From positions 3,485,388 through 3,549,387 of the forward strand of contig NZ_CP062946.1 of NCBI RefSeq assembly GCF_014898095.1: a stretch of DNA of 64,000 bases, written 5' to 3'. The position numbers were made by a program, and so were the translations under genes. Below are positions 16,323 through 24,670 of this stretch, piece by piece (the first letter of the stretch is position 1; each line of letters begins with the position of its first letter). The DNA comes from Thalassotalea sp. LPB0316 (GTDB taxonomy: Bacteria; Pseudomonadota; Gammaproteobacteria; Enterobacterales; Alteromonadaceae). A model generated the notes under the pieces. It saw only the letters and a program-made list of their open reading frames with translations. It was not told where the DNA came from and did not search any database.

Positions 16323-17600
16323 CTAAGCAAGTAAAAACGCTCTTAATTGATCAAAATCAGGCGCCATATCAATTGATAAAATCTGCTCACCTGCACAATC
16401 GGCAAGTTCTTTAGGTAAGGCTAACGGGCGACCTAAAATACTCTCCACAACCTCTTTAAATTTCGCTGGATGAGCCGTGCCTAAAAACAAACCGATTTCG
16501 TCATCGGCTAATTCATTAACCATAGCTTTATAGGCAACAGCGCCATGTGGCTCACTTAAATAGCCCATTTGATTTAACGCGATCACTGCTGATTGCGTTT
16601 GCTCTTCATCAATAGTTTTTGAGCTCAGTGTCGCTCGGTCAATGATTTGTTGCTCAAGCATAAACTCAATACGAGGCCAGTTATTGGGATTAGAAACATC
16701 CATCGCGTTGGAAATGGTTGCTACTGTTTTATTTGGCGACCACTGCCCTGTTTTCAAATAGCGCGGTACAGTATCATTGGCATTAGTCGCAGCAACAAAG
16801 CGCGAAATGGGTAAACCTAAAGCTTTTGCAAGCATGGCTGCCGTTAGGTTGCCAAAGTTACCACTGGGCACTGACAGTACCACATTGCGCGTTTCACCTT
16901 GCGCTTTTAGTTGCGCTAAGGCCTCAAAGTAATAACAGATTTGCGCCAGTAATCGGCTGATATTAATTGAGTTTGCCGAATTTAAGCCAATCGCCTTAGC
17001 CAATTCTTTATCATCAAATGCTTGTTTAACCATGGCTTGGCAATCATCAAATGAGCCTTCGATGGCAATGGTACGAATATTCCCGCCCAAGGTCGTGAAC
17101 ATCTTTTCTTGAAGTAAGCTAATTTTGCCCTTCGGGTAAAGAATAACAACTTCGATGTTGTCTAAGCCATGAAAGGCATGAGCCACTGCCGCGCCAGTAT
17201 CACCTGAGGTAGCGGTTAAAATCGTGATTTTTTCGCCATCAGTAAAACGCGACAAACACTGTGCCATAAAACGTGCACCAAAATCTTTAAAGGCAAGTGT
17301 TGGCCCATGATACAACTCTAGCGAAGACACTTTATCTGACACCTGGTTGACTTTAGCGGGAAAATTAAAGGCACTTTCAACCACTTGATAAAGCGCTTCT
17401 TTGGTTAAATCACCTTCAACAAATGGCGCTAACACTTCAACACTGCGCTCAACCAATCCCATTTCAAGTAGAGCATCGATATTATCGAGCGTTGGAATAT
17501 ACTCAGGAAAAAATAACCCTTGGTTTCGACCTAATCCTTGTTTCACCGCCTGCGAAAAACTGACCTGTTCAGTATTGTCTTTTAAATTATAGTATTTCAA
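16323..17600 (-). CDS. thrC: Threonine synthase
   Basis: This PLP enzyme turns O-phosphohomoserine into threonine, the last step of the pathway. The 425 residues closely follow E. coli ThrC from the first residues (KYYNLKDNTEQVSF). The PLP lysine is in LAFKDFGARF, and the phosphate-binding loop in SVPSGNFGNLTAAM. The start codon is TTG, with a GGGA ribosome site six bases upstream; homology at the N-terminus confirms that this weak codon is the true start. It is the last gene of the operon, 10 bases after thrB. Confidence 0.97.
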   Translation of the reverse strand: MKYYNLKDNTEQVSFSQAVKQGLGRNQGLFFPEYIPTLDNIDALLEMGLVERSVEVLAPFVEGDLTKEALYQVVESAFNFPAKVNQVSDKVSSLELYHGPTLAFKDFGARFMAQCLSRFTDGEKITILTATSGDTGAAVAHAFHGLDNIEVVILYPKGKISLLQEKMFTTLGGNIRTIAIEGSFDDCQAMVKQAFDDKELAKAIGLNSANSINISRLLAQICYYFEALAQLKAQGETRNVVLSVPSGNFGNLTAAMLAKALGLPISRFVAATNANDTVPRYLKTGQWSPNKTVATISNAMDVSNPNNWPRIEFMLEQQIIDRATLSSKTIDEEQTQSAVIALNQMGYLSEPHGAVAYKAMVNELADDEIGLFLGTAHPAKFKEVVESILGRPLALPKELADCAGEQILSIDMAPDFDQLRAFLLA

Positions 17601-17610
17601 AATCTTTCCC

Positions 17611-18555
17611 TTAATTGATTACGCGTGCGCCATCGAGATCTGCCTTGCAGACATGGACAAAGCCCAACGACGTTTTCAAATAGTTTTCTTTTAACCAACA
17701 AGCCAACTCATTAGCGGTTTGCTGATCGTTACAAATACAGAATAAGGTTGGCCCCGAGCCAGAAATGCCAACAGCTAATCCACCTTGTGCTAGTAAATAA
17801 TCTCGCGCTTGCTCAAAGCCAGGCAATAAATGCTTGCGATAAGGTTCGGCGATAACATCTTCAAAATGGCTGAACACCTGAGCTTCGTCTTGACGATAGC
17901 AAGCATCCACAAACGACGCTAAAATTTGACCATATTCAATAACTTGAGCGCGAGAATATTGCTCAGGTAATACTTCTCGGGCGGCCTTAGTTGAAACCTC
18001 AATGCCCGGATACGCCATAATGTAGTAATGATTATCAAAGCTAGGTAGGGTCGTCGTTACTTTATCTGTGGTTGGTAGCATTAATTGCAAGCCACCTAAA
18101 AAACAAGGCGCAACGTTATCATAATGCAGGCTACCGCTAATTTGCGCCTCCATCTCACCCATCATTTTGAGTAGTTCATCGTCATTAAACGGTGCTTTGT
18201 AAAATTTGTTTAACGCCACAAGAGCTGCAACTACTGAACAAGCACTTGAGCCTAAGCCACTGCCTACAGGCATTTTTTTATCTAAGGTAAGATGCACAGC
18301 TTGTACCTTCCCCCCACCGCTAAGCAGTCTGTGGTTAAACAATTGCAAACAGTGCCAAACGATATTTTGCTCAGCATCACTTGGCAACTTACTGGCAAAT
18401 TCACCAATGACACTTAACTGATTTTCTTGCGCCGACTCAATTGCCACGACATCACCGAGTAAAGTGCCATCAGCCGGCTTTACTGCTAACCCTAAAACAT
18501 CAAAACCAATACTGACATTGCCGATTGATGCTGGGGCAAAAACTTCTATTTTCAT
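17611..18555 (-). CDS. thrB: Homoserine kinase
   Basis: This GHMP-family kinase phosphorylates homoserine. The ATP loop is PVGSGLGSSACSVVAALVAL, and the C-terminal GISGSGPTLF motif is intact. The start is the ATG overlapping the thrA stop codon by one base (TAATG), with GGAG upstream; a longer frame from 18573 lies wholly inside thrA and is rejected. The length, 314 residues, is close to the E. coli enzyme. Confidence 0.97.
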   Translation of the reverse strand: MKIEVFAPASIGNVSIGFDVLGLAVKPADGTLLGDVVAIESAQENQLSVIGEFASKLPSDAEQNIVWHCLQLFNHRLLSGGGKVQAVHLTLDKKMPVGSGLGSSACSVVAALVALNKFYKAPFNDDELLKMMGEMEAQISGSLHYDNVAPCFLGGLQLMLPTTDKVTTTLPSFDNHYYIMAYPGIEVSTKAAREVLPEQYSRAQVIEYGQILASFVDACYRQDEAQVFSHFEDVIAEPYRKHLLPGFEQARDYLLAQGGLAVGISGSGPTLFCICNDQQTANELACWLKENYLKTSLGFVHVCKADLDGARVIN

Positions 18556-21017
18556 TAGCTGACCTGCTCCCATGCTAATGTTCTTAATAAATCACCAAAT
18601 ACACCTGCCGCCGTTACAGCTGCGCCTGCGCCGTAGCCACGTAAAACAAATGGGATTGGCTGATAATAACGACTGTGAATTGCCAACGCGTTCTCACCGT
18701 CTTTAATTGCGCTTAACGGATGAGTACCATCAACCGCTTCAATTGACACCTTGCATTTACCATCAATAATATTGCCGATGTAACGCAACACCTTACCCTC
18801 AGATTTTGCTTGTGAGACTTTATTGGCGTAATACTCATCAATTTGAACTAGGTTATTCATAAATTCCGTGACACTGCCCTGCGCGTTAAAATCGCTCGGT
18901 AGTACCGGCTCAATTTCAATATCACTGAGCTCCAGCGCCATGCCGGCTTCACGTGCCAAAATAAGCAGTTTGCGCGCGACGTCCATGCCACTTAAATCAT
19001 CGCGAGGATCTGGCTCTGTAAAACCGTTTTCTTTCGCGATTGCCGTAGCTTGTGAAATCGACATCCCCTCGTCTAGCTTACCAAAAATATACGATAGCGA
19101 ACCTGATAAAACACCTTGAAACTGATGCAATTTGTCACCGGCGCGAAACAGGCTTTGCAATGTATCAATTACCGGCAAGCCTGCACCAACGGTTGTTTCA
19201 TATAAAAAGCGACGCTTGGTGTGCTGGGCTGCTGTGCGCAATGCTTGGTAATACTGCCACGAATCAGTGTTTGCCTTTTTATTTGGCGTGACCACGTGAA
19301 AGCCTTGTTCTAAGTATTCAACATAACTCATCGCCAATGCTTCATTAGACGTACAGTCAACCAATACAGGGTTGATCAGGTGGTTTTCACGGACGAAATT
19401 TTTGATTTCTTCAACGGTTAAAGCCACGCGCTGGCTTGGTGCTTCGATAAATGCCTGCCAGTTATTCAAATCAATACCGCCGCTTTGCAGTGCCATGCCT
19501 TTTGAGTTAGCGATACCATAGACACTCAGATCGATATTTTGCTCTGCTAGTGCACCTTGCTGACGCGCAATTTGATCGATAAGTTCACTACCGACCACAC
19601 CGCAGCCGACTAAAAAGACGTCGATTGATTGATGATGAGAGAAAAAGTTTTGGTGACAAACTTTAATCGCATCGGTTGCTTTGCGCTCTTCAATGACCAC
19701 AGAAATACTGCGCTCTGATGAATCTTGGGCAATGGCGATAACATTGACCCGCGCTTGCGCTAATGAACTAAATAACTTGGCGGCAACGCCTTGTTGCTGC
19801 TGCATACCATCGCCAATCAGTGAGATGATTGACAGTTTTTGTTGTAATTGAATTGGCTCGAGTAAGCCATTGAACAGCTCAAGTTCAAAGGCTTGTTGTA
19901 GGCTTTTCTTAGCGCGTTTGGCATCGGCGCTATGAACACAAAAACTAATACAGTACTCGCTCGATGATTGAGAGATCATTACCGTTGAAATATTGGCTTG
20001 GCTCATCGCGGCAAAGACTCGACTCGCCATACCAACCATGCCTTTCATACCGGGGCCAGAAACATTGATCATGGTTAAATCGTCGAGGTTTGAAATCGCT
20101 TTTACCGAGTCACCTTTTGAGCGTTCATTGCCAATTAACGTACCTTTGGCGTCTGGTTTTGCCGTGTTTTTGATGTAACACTTTATATGGTGTTGAGCCA
20201 GTGGCCCGATCGTTTTTGGATGCAGTACTTTAGCGCCAAAATAAGAGAGCTCCATTGCCTCTTGATACGATAAATAATCTAACACTGTAGCCGAAGGGAT
20301 AGCTCTAGGATCAGCGTTGTAAACACCGCTGACATCTGTCCAAATCTCACAAGCATCAGCTTTGGCACAAACAGCTAAAACCGCTGCCGAATAATCAGAA
20401 CCATTGCGGCCAAGCGTCGTTAACTGGCCATCAGCGCTCGTGCCAATAAACCCAGGCATTAAGCCGATGCCCGACAACTCACTGTAGTGCTCAGCATACT
20501 GAGCTTTACTTTTCGCCAGATCGGCAACTGCGTTGAGCGAAGCGTTGTTAGTAAAGAGGAATTTTTCAGGCGCGATAGTACTTACTTGATATTGTTGCGC
20601 TGTTAACACCCCTTCAAGCAGTGATACGCTAACCCGCTCACCAAGACTAATAATTCTCGCATTAATATGTTCAGGGCAGTATGCCAGCAAGTGAGCCCCT
20701 TCTAAATAGCGGTCGAGCTGGCCGACTAGATCACTAACATGCGCTTTGACTTTATCGCCATCAAAACCACTTAACTGGTTTGACAATGCGTTAATGATAT
20801 CGGTTGATGCTTGCTGAAACTGGCCTAATCCTTGATCGATCGCGGTTTTACTAGCAATGTTGTCGGCTAAGTAAACCAAGTGGTTGGTGATCCCTTGTGG
20901 CGCAGAAACCACCACGGCGATGGCTCCTTGCTGCGCTTTATCTGTGATAATTTTGGCGACTTCTAAAAATCGATTGGCATTTGCCAACGATGAACCACCA
21001 AATTTCAGCACTCGCAT
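18555..21017 (-). CDS. thrA: Bifunctional aspartokinase I / homoserine dehydrogenase I
   Basis: This 820-residue protein, the same length as E. coli ThrA, catalyses the first and third steps from aspartate to threonine. The aspartokinase domain begins VLKFGGSSLANANRFLEVA and includes GRNGSDYSAAVLAV. Two ACT-type regulatory segments follow (about 315-460), where threonine feedback is expected. The homoserine dehydrogenase part has the NAD(P) motif FLVGCGVVGSELIDQIA and the catalytic region YETTVGAGLPVI. It is first in thrABC and lies behind a leader peptide and attenuator. Confidence 0.97.
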   Translation of the reverse strand: MRVLKFGGSSLANANRFLEVAKIITDKAQQGAIAVVVSAPQGITNHLVYLADNIASKTAIDQGLGQFQQASTDIINALSNQLSGFDGDKVKAHVSDLVGQLDRYLEGAHLLAYCPEHINARIISLGERVSVSLLEGVLTAQQYQVSTIAPEKFLFTNNASLNAVADLAKSKAQYAEHYSELSGIGLMPGFIGTSADGQLTTLGRNGSDYSAAVLAVCAKADACEIWTDVSGVYNADPRAIPSATVLDYLSYQEAMELSYFGAKVLHPKTIGPLAQHHIKCYIKNTAKPDAKGTLIGNERSKGDSVKAISNLDDLTMINVSGPGMKGMVGMASRVFAAMSQANISTVMISQSSSEYCISFCVHSADAKRAKKSLQQAFELELFNGLLEPIQLQQKLSIISLIGDGMQQQQGVAAKLFSSLAQARVNVIAIAQDSSERSISVVIEERKATDAIKVCHQNFFSHHQSIDVFLVGCGVVGSELIDQIARQQGALAEQNIDLSVYGIANSKGMALQSGGIDLNNWQAFIEAPSQRVALTVEEIKNFVRENHLINPVLVDCTSNEALAMSYVEYLEQGFHVVTPNKKANTDSWQYYQALRTAAQHTKRRFLYETTVGAGLPVIDTLQSLFRAGDKLHQFQGVLSGSLSYIFGKLDEGMSISQATAIAKENGFTEPDPRDDLSGMDVARKLLILAREAGMALELSDIEIEPVLPSDFNAQGSVTEFMNNLVQIDEYYANKVSQAKSEGKVLRYIGNIIDGKCKVSIEAVDGTHPLSAIKDGENALAIHSRYYQPIPFVLRGYGAGAAVTAAGVFGDLLRTLAWEQVS

Positions 21018-21038
21018 GTTATTCCCCTTCTAAAACGA

Positions 21039-21070
21039 AAAAGCCCGTAACTTTTGGTCACGGGCTTTAT
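21039..21070 (-). promoter_or_regulatory. Threonine attenuator terminator
   Basis: On the minus strand AAAGCCCGTGAC and GTTACGGGCTTT pair around a short loop and are followed by TTTTTCG. The hairpin lies between the leader peptide stop and the thrA start, about 22 bases before the latter. It should stop transcription when the leader ribosome moves through its threonine codons without delay. Confidence 0.88.
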
Positions 21071-21091
21071 AAAAATTATTTTTTTTACGCG

Positions 21092-21166
21092 TCAGCCTAT
21101 GACCATCTTCTCAATTGAGAGAATGGTGATCGTGGTTGTGGTAATTCGGCTATTAAATATACGCAT
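21092..21166 (-). CDS. thrL: thr operon leader peptide
   Basis: A 24-residue frame, too short for routine calling, begins MRIFNSR and contains ITTTTITI, with five Thr and four Ile codons in the first 15 residues. E. coli thrL has the same Thr/Ile-rich design. It ends TGA 22 bases before the attenuator hairpin. Ribosome stalling on the Thr/Ile run under starvation would allow an antiterminator to form and thrABC to be read. The Thr/Ile run is seen directly; the mechanism follows from the known E. coli system. Confidence 0.88.
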   Translation of the reverse strand: MRIFNSRITTTTITILSIEKMVIG

Positions 21167-21266
21167 AACTTTAAACTGCCTGAGAAAATCTCTAGAGTCA
21201 ATACTTTAATTCAAATAAAAAGTTATAAGTTATGTGGTGTGTAAAAATGAAATAACGAGTGAAAAT

Positions 21267-22214
21267 TTACACGCAAGCTATCATATTTTGATAAACGGAA
21301 ACTTGGTTGCGGCCATTGTCCTTGGCTTGGTAAAGCGCTTGATCGGCTTTTGAAATCAAATCTTCATAACGATAATCTTCATCGCATAATGTTGCAATGC
21401 CGATACTAGCGGTGATATTGATCGGCGTATCTTTGTATAGGATGGATATGTCTTCTATGCGTTGACGAATTTTCTCTGCAACGTCAAGCGCACCAACAAC
21501 CCCAGTTTCCGGCAAAATAACGGCGAATTCTTCACCGCCATAACGGCCAAACGTATCAGAAATACGAATTAGCTCATCAATTGATTTCGAAGTTTCAATT
21601 AAAACGGTGTCACCACATTGGTGGCCATAAGTATCATTGAGTCGTTTGAAGTGGTCTAAATCAAACATGATCAAGGCTAAATCAGCGTCATAGCGGCGTG
21701 CCCGAGAAAATTCCTGACCTAAACACTCTTCCCAATGTTTGCGGTTAAAGATTTGGGTTAAACCATCAATGCGGTTTGCCATTGCTAGCTCGTCAAGCGT
21801 CTTTCTCAGCATTGTTTGGTAATGACAAACATCTGTAACGTCTTCAATCAAAATACAAATATGATTTAATTCGCCGTTATCGGTTACTGGCGTAAATGTA
21901 ATGTTCTGGGCCATGTAATGGCTGTCTGTGGTTATTGGCCGAGTATGCGGTAATTCGAATAAATGGTGGCGTTGCTCCCAAGAGCAAAACGATGGAGAGT
22001 TGAGCTGTTTAACACCTTCAAGCTTGCGTTCAAACCAACGCCTCGGTAGCTCTGGAAAAACATCATAAACAGACATTTCAAAAACATCGGCTAGCTTTTT
22101 ATTGGCGTGGATCGCCATAAAATTATTCCAAAACACGATGCGATTCTCTAAATCAAGTACTAAAATACCTGAGTTGAGTTGATCTGTTACTTTTTCACAG
22201 AAACTAAAGGTCAT
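21267..22214 (-). CDS. PAS domain diguanylate cyclase
   Basis: This 315-residue protein has an N-terminal PAS-like sensor (NSGILVLDLENRIVFWNNFMA, residues about 14-35) and a C-terminal GGDEF domain. The active-site motif is GGEEF, preceded by an RISD I-site exactly five residues upstream, so it should make cyclic di-GMP and be product-inhibited. There is no membrane segment. Its ATG overlaps the stop of the CheC-like gene, so the three genes from 23184 down form one translationally coupled operon. Confidence 0.92.
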   Translation of the reverse strand: MTFSFCEKVTDQLNSGILVLDLENRIVFWNNFMAIHANKKLADVFEMSVYDVFPELPRRWFERKLEGVKQLNSPSFCSWEQRHHLFELPHTRPITTDSHYMAQNITFTPVTDNGELNHICILIEDVTDVCHYQTMLRKTLDELAMANRIDGLTQIFNRKHWEECLGQEFSRARRYDADLALIMFDLDHFKRLNDTYGHQCGDTVLIETSKSIDELIRISDTFGRYGGEEFAVILPETGVVGALDVAEKIRQRIEDISILYKDTPINITASIGIATLCDEDYRYEDLISKADQALYQAKDNGRNQVSVYQNMIACV

Positions 22215-22822
22215 TAGAACTCCGACAATATGCGGTCTAATACTGATTTAATATTGATAATCGCTGATTCAGGGATCAGTAATATCATGTCGCAATTAAA
22301 TGAAAAGTCGGTCACGCGATAAGTAATTTTAACTTTTAATGCTAGGTCCCAACTAAACGACAAGTTCTCAACGTGTTCAACCAAAGGATTGCGCGATGCT
22401 GATAGTAAACGTGGCGCACTATAAGACATTTGATTGTCGATTTGCGAAGCAAAAACATTCAAAAACGTCGTTGTTAAGATGGAGCTAATATCGATGAGTT
22501 GCTCTTCATCACTCAGCTCGCCAGGTTCATAACCAAGTAAATCAGCTATTTGCAAAGAATCTTGCGACTGGTAGACCAATAACGCTTCGCCGCGAATACC
22601 TTCATAACCAAAAAAGCCTTGGCTAACAATCGCTGAAGCAAGTGTTTTATCATTTAACGTGATCGACAAAGAGCTGGCATCAACCTGCTCAATACTTGGC
22701 ACTCTTAAATCAACAAAAGTGTCCAAATAGCGGGCAAGCTGATCACTGGCCTGCCCCATCGCAACATTGATTAACTCCTGTAGGCAATCTTGCTGGTCGT
22801 CATTTAAATTAAATGCACTCAT
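22214..22822 (-). CDS. CheC-like receiver phosphatase
   Basis: This 202-residue protein belongs to the CheC/CheX/FliY phosphatase family. The first active-site signature fits the family pattern exactly: Asp12, Glu16, Asn19, then 22 residues to Pro42. The second half site near TTTFLNVFASQ lacks the glutamate and is probably inactive. CheC proteins remove phosphate from CheY-type receivers. The upstream gene, overlapping by four bases, encodes just such a receiver, so it is the likely substrate. No che operon is nearby, so this is a stand-alone circuit. Confidence 0.85.
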   Translation of the reverse strand: MSAFNLNDDQQDCLQELINVAMGQASDQLARYLDTFVDLRVPSIEQVDASSLSITLNDKTLASAIVSQGFFGYEGIRGEALLVYQSQDSLQIADLLGYEPGELSDEEQLIDISSILTTTFLNVFASQIDNQMSYSAPRLLSASRNPLVEHVENLSFSWDLALKVKITYRVTDFSFNCDMILLIPESAIINIKSVLDRILSEF

Positions 22823-23184
22823 ATATATCCATGTTCTTGTAAATTCGAGGCGAGTACCTCAGCGTTTACTGGCTTCCTCAAAAACGCTTTTGCTCCTAAT
22901 TGCAATACTTTACTTTGCATTTCTGGCTGGATATCAGCCGAGATAACAAATACAGCAGTATCAAGGTTTAACTTTTGAATTCCCTGCAGTACACCTACCC
23001 CATCAATATCAGGCATGGTTAAATCAAGAAACAGCACATCAACATCGTTATTTCGTAACAAAGTTAATGCTTCTCGGCCATTAGTAGCGGTTTGGATATT
23101 AACTTGCCATTGCTCAGGAAGTGAGCGAAGTACTTGTTTACGGGCAAGGTTTGAGTCATCACAAATAAGAACTGACGAGCTCAT
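22819..23184 (-). CDS. Single-domain response regulator (CheY-like)
   Basis: This 121-residue receiver has no output domain. The acidic pair Asp9/Asp10 (ICDDS), the phospho-acceptor Asp54 in LFLDLTMPDIDG, and the Lys in FLRKPVNAE are all intact. It is the first gene of the receiver/CheC/diguanylate-cyclase operon. No histidine kinase is adjacent, so the phosphodonor is unknown. Confidence 0.92.
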   Translation of the reverse strand: MSSSVLICDDSNLARKQVLRSLPEQWQVNIQTATNGREALTLLRNNDVDVLFLDLTMPDIDGVGVLQGIQKLNLDTAVFVISADIQPEMQSKVLQLGAKAFLRKPVNAEVLASNLQEHGYI

Positions 23185-23321
23185 CGTGGGAAATCCTTTA
23201 TGTTATTCTTGTTCTTTGTTGATAATTTAACTTATCTCACCTTATTTTTAAACAAAAAATTTACAAAGGAGAAAGCGCTATTATTTATCAATAACATAGC
23301 GCTAGCTTGAAGAAACTAAAT

Positions 23322-23408
23322 TTAGATTATTTTCAAAACATAAAGCGAAATAATCGCTGAAGAAAGGTAAATAGCAATCATGATCACAGTATCTGTTGAG
23401 AATTTCAT
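23322..23408 (-). CDS. Small single-helix membrane protein (28 aa)
   Basis: This short frame begins MKFSTDTVIMIAIYLSSAII and ends VLKII. A GGAG ribosome site lies seven bases before its ATG (23417-23420), the right spacing. Almost the whole length after residue 7 is hydrophobic and would span the membrane once, with Lys residues near both ends. I do not recognise it. It lies alone in a 316-base gap between the YgjP-type peptidase gene and the receiver operon, on the same strand as both. Nothing else is evident in that gap. Confidence 0.6.
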   Translation of the reverse strand: MKFSTDTVIMIAIYLSSAIISLYVLKII

Positions 23409-23500
23409 TACGGCACTCCAAAACGTTGAATTAAAATTATATTAACCTTCTCGTCACGAGTGATCTGTTGCTTTACTTTAACTTACGTTACAAGTTGTAA

Positions 23501-24193
23501 TCAGGAAAAAACACTGAGTTGCTTTTGATGGGCTTTGAGCCATTGGCGGTGAGTATTGTAGTCAGGTACAAACTGACTAACTAGCTGCCAAAATGCTGTT
23601 GAATGGTTCATGTATTTAAGGTGACAAAGTTCGTGAACAATCACGTAGTCGACTAGCTTATCAGGTGTCATCGCTAATAAGGAATTAAAGGTTAGTTGGC
23701 CTTTTGAATTACAACTCCCCCACCGAGATTTATACTGGCGCACCTTGTAACCACTTGGCACTAGTTGAGTTTTGTTAACCCAATAAGGCAGACGTTCGGC
23801 TATTTTACTTTCTATTTGTTGCTGAAAGAATACTGCTAGCCGCTGTTTTACCAGCGCTGAAGCTTGCTGCTCATCTATTATTTCAGCCACTTCGACAAAC
23901 AGCGTGTTTTGATGGGCAATAACCTCAGCTTTTGCTGATTTAATGTAAGCGATGGTATGCGGTTGGCCTTGATATAAAATATCAAAGCCATGTTGAAATG
24001 CTGCTTGTTTATTCACTTGTTCTAGCAAGCTTTGTTTGAGCTTTTGGCCAATCCATTGTGACTTTTCCAACAGCATGGCATCAATAGCACTTTGACTAAC
24101 AAATTGCGGCGCACGCACATAAACTTGGCCAGCCTTGACAGTGATCGCCAATGTTTTGCGCCGAGCACTGCGCGCAAGTTGATAACTAAACAC
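23501..24193 (-). CDS. YgjP-like metallopeptidase domain protein
   Basis: This 230-residue protein of the YgjP/DUF45 group has the zinc motif HELCH in VIVHELCHLKYMNHSTAFW near residue 177. The preceding KSRWGSCNSKGQLTFNSLL is the family hallmark. It is predicted to be cytosolic. The start codon is GTG, 9 bases after the yebG stop, so it is likely co-transcribed with yebG and may then be SOS-responsive. The substrate is not known for the family. Confidence 0.85.
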   Translation of the reverse strand: MFSYQLARSARRKTLAITVKAGQVYVRAPQFVSQSAIDAMLLEKSQWIGQKLKQSLLEQVNKQAAFQHGFDILYQGQPHTIAYIKSAKAEVIAHQNTLFVEVAEIIDEQQASALVKQRLAVFFQQQIESKIAERLPYWVNKTQLVPSGYKVRQYKSRWGSCNSKGQLTFNSLLAMTPDKLVDYVIVHELCHLKYMNHSTAFWQLVSQFVPDYNTHRQWLKAHQKQLSVFS

Positions 24194-24202
24194 TAGCGCG
24201 GT

Positions 24203-24517
24203 TTACGCAACGTCTTTCTTATCTTCGTCGGTTACCGCTTCTTTTTTAGCAGCCTTTTTTGCCGGAACAGCTTTTGCCACCGGTTTTGGTTTTTTCGCCT
24301 GTAGCGCAATTAAGACATCTTCGCGATTAGACGCTAAAAATACACTTAATTCTTCAGCAAGACTTTCAGACAATTCAACAGGTGCTTTGGCAAACATTTC
24401 CGTTAAGTTATCGGCCATATCGAGCATTTTATCGTATTCATCTGCCGCCTTCTTATCCATAAATGTTTTTACCTCCGCATTTTGGCGAATCACTACGTAA
24501 CGAGCTTCAACTGCCAT
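24203..24517 (-). CDS. yebG: YebG family DNA damage-inducible protein
   Basis: The N-terminal 50 residues match E. coli YebG closely (MAVEARYVVIRQNAEVK, then DEYDKMLDMADNL). YebG is an SOS-induced protein of unclear biochemical role. The C-terminal tail is Lys/Ala/Pro-rich (KPKPVAKAVPAKKAAKK), which E. coli YebG lacks, and looks like a nucleic-acid-binding tail. An exact LexA-type box lies about 75 bases upstream, which supports SOS control. Confidence 0.93.
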   Translation of the reverse strand: MAVEARYVVIRQNAEVKTFMDKKAADEYDKMLDMADNLTEMFAKAPVELSESLAEELSVFLASNREDVLIALQAKKPKPVAKAVPAKKAAKKEAVTDEDKKDVA

Positions 24518-24591
24518 TAGAAATCCTCTTGTTCAAACCGAATATTGGTTGTTGGTGGCTATCGGGCCCTCGTCCCACAAACACCAACAAA

Positions 24592-24607
24592 CTGTATAAA
24601 TCAACAG
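24592..24607 (-). promoter_or_regulatory. LexA (SOS) box upstream of yebG
   Basis: The sequence CTGTATAAATCAACAG fits the enterobacterial and Alteromonadales LexA consensus CTGT-N8-ACAG exactly. It lies 75-90 bases before the yebG start codon, a reasonable place to cover the promoter. Confidence 0.85.
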
Positions 24608-24670
24608 TAACACAATTAAAAACTGAATAAAAGATAACGCATCAGGAATATTTTTATTCACTCCACCGCA

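Noticed and set aside
18868..19119. 83-codon frame opposite thrA
   Set aside because: It is a shadow of the homoserine dehydrogenase domain on the other strand, without any supporting signal.
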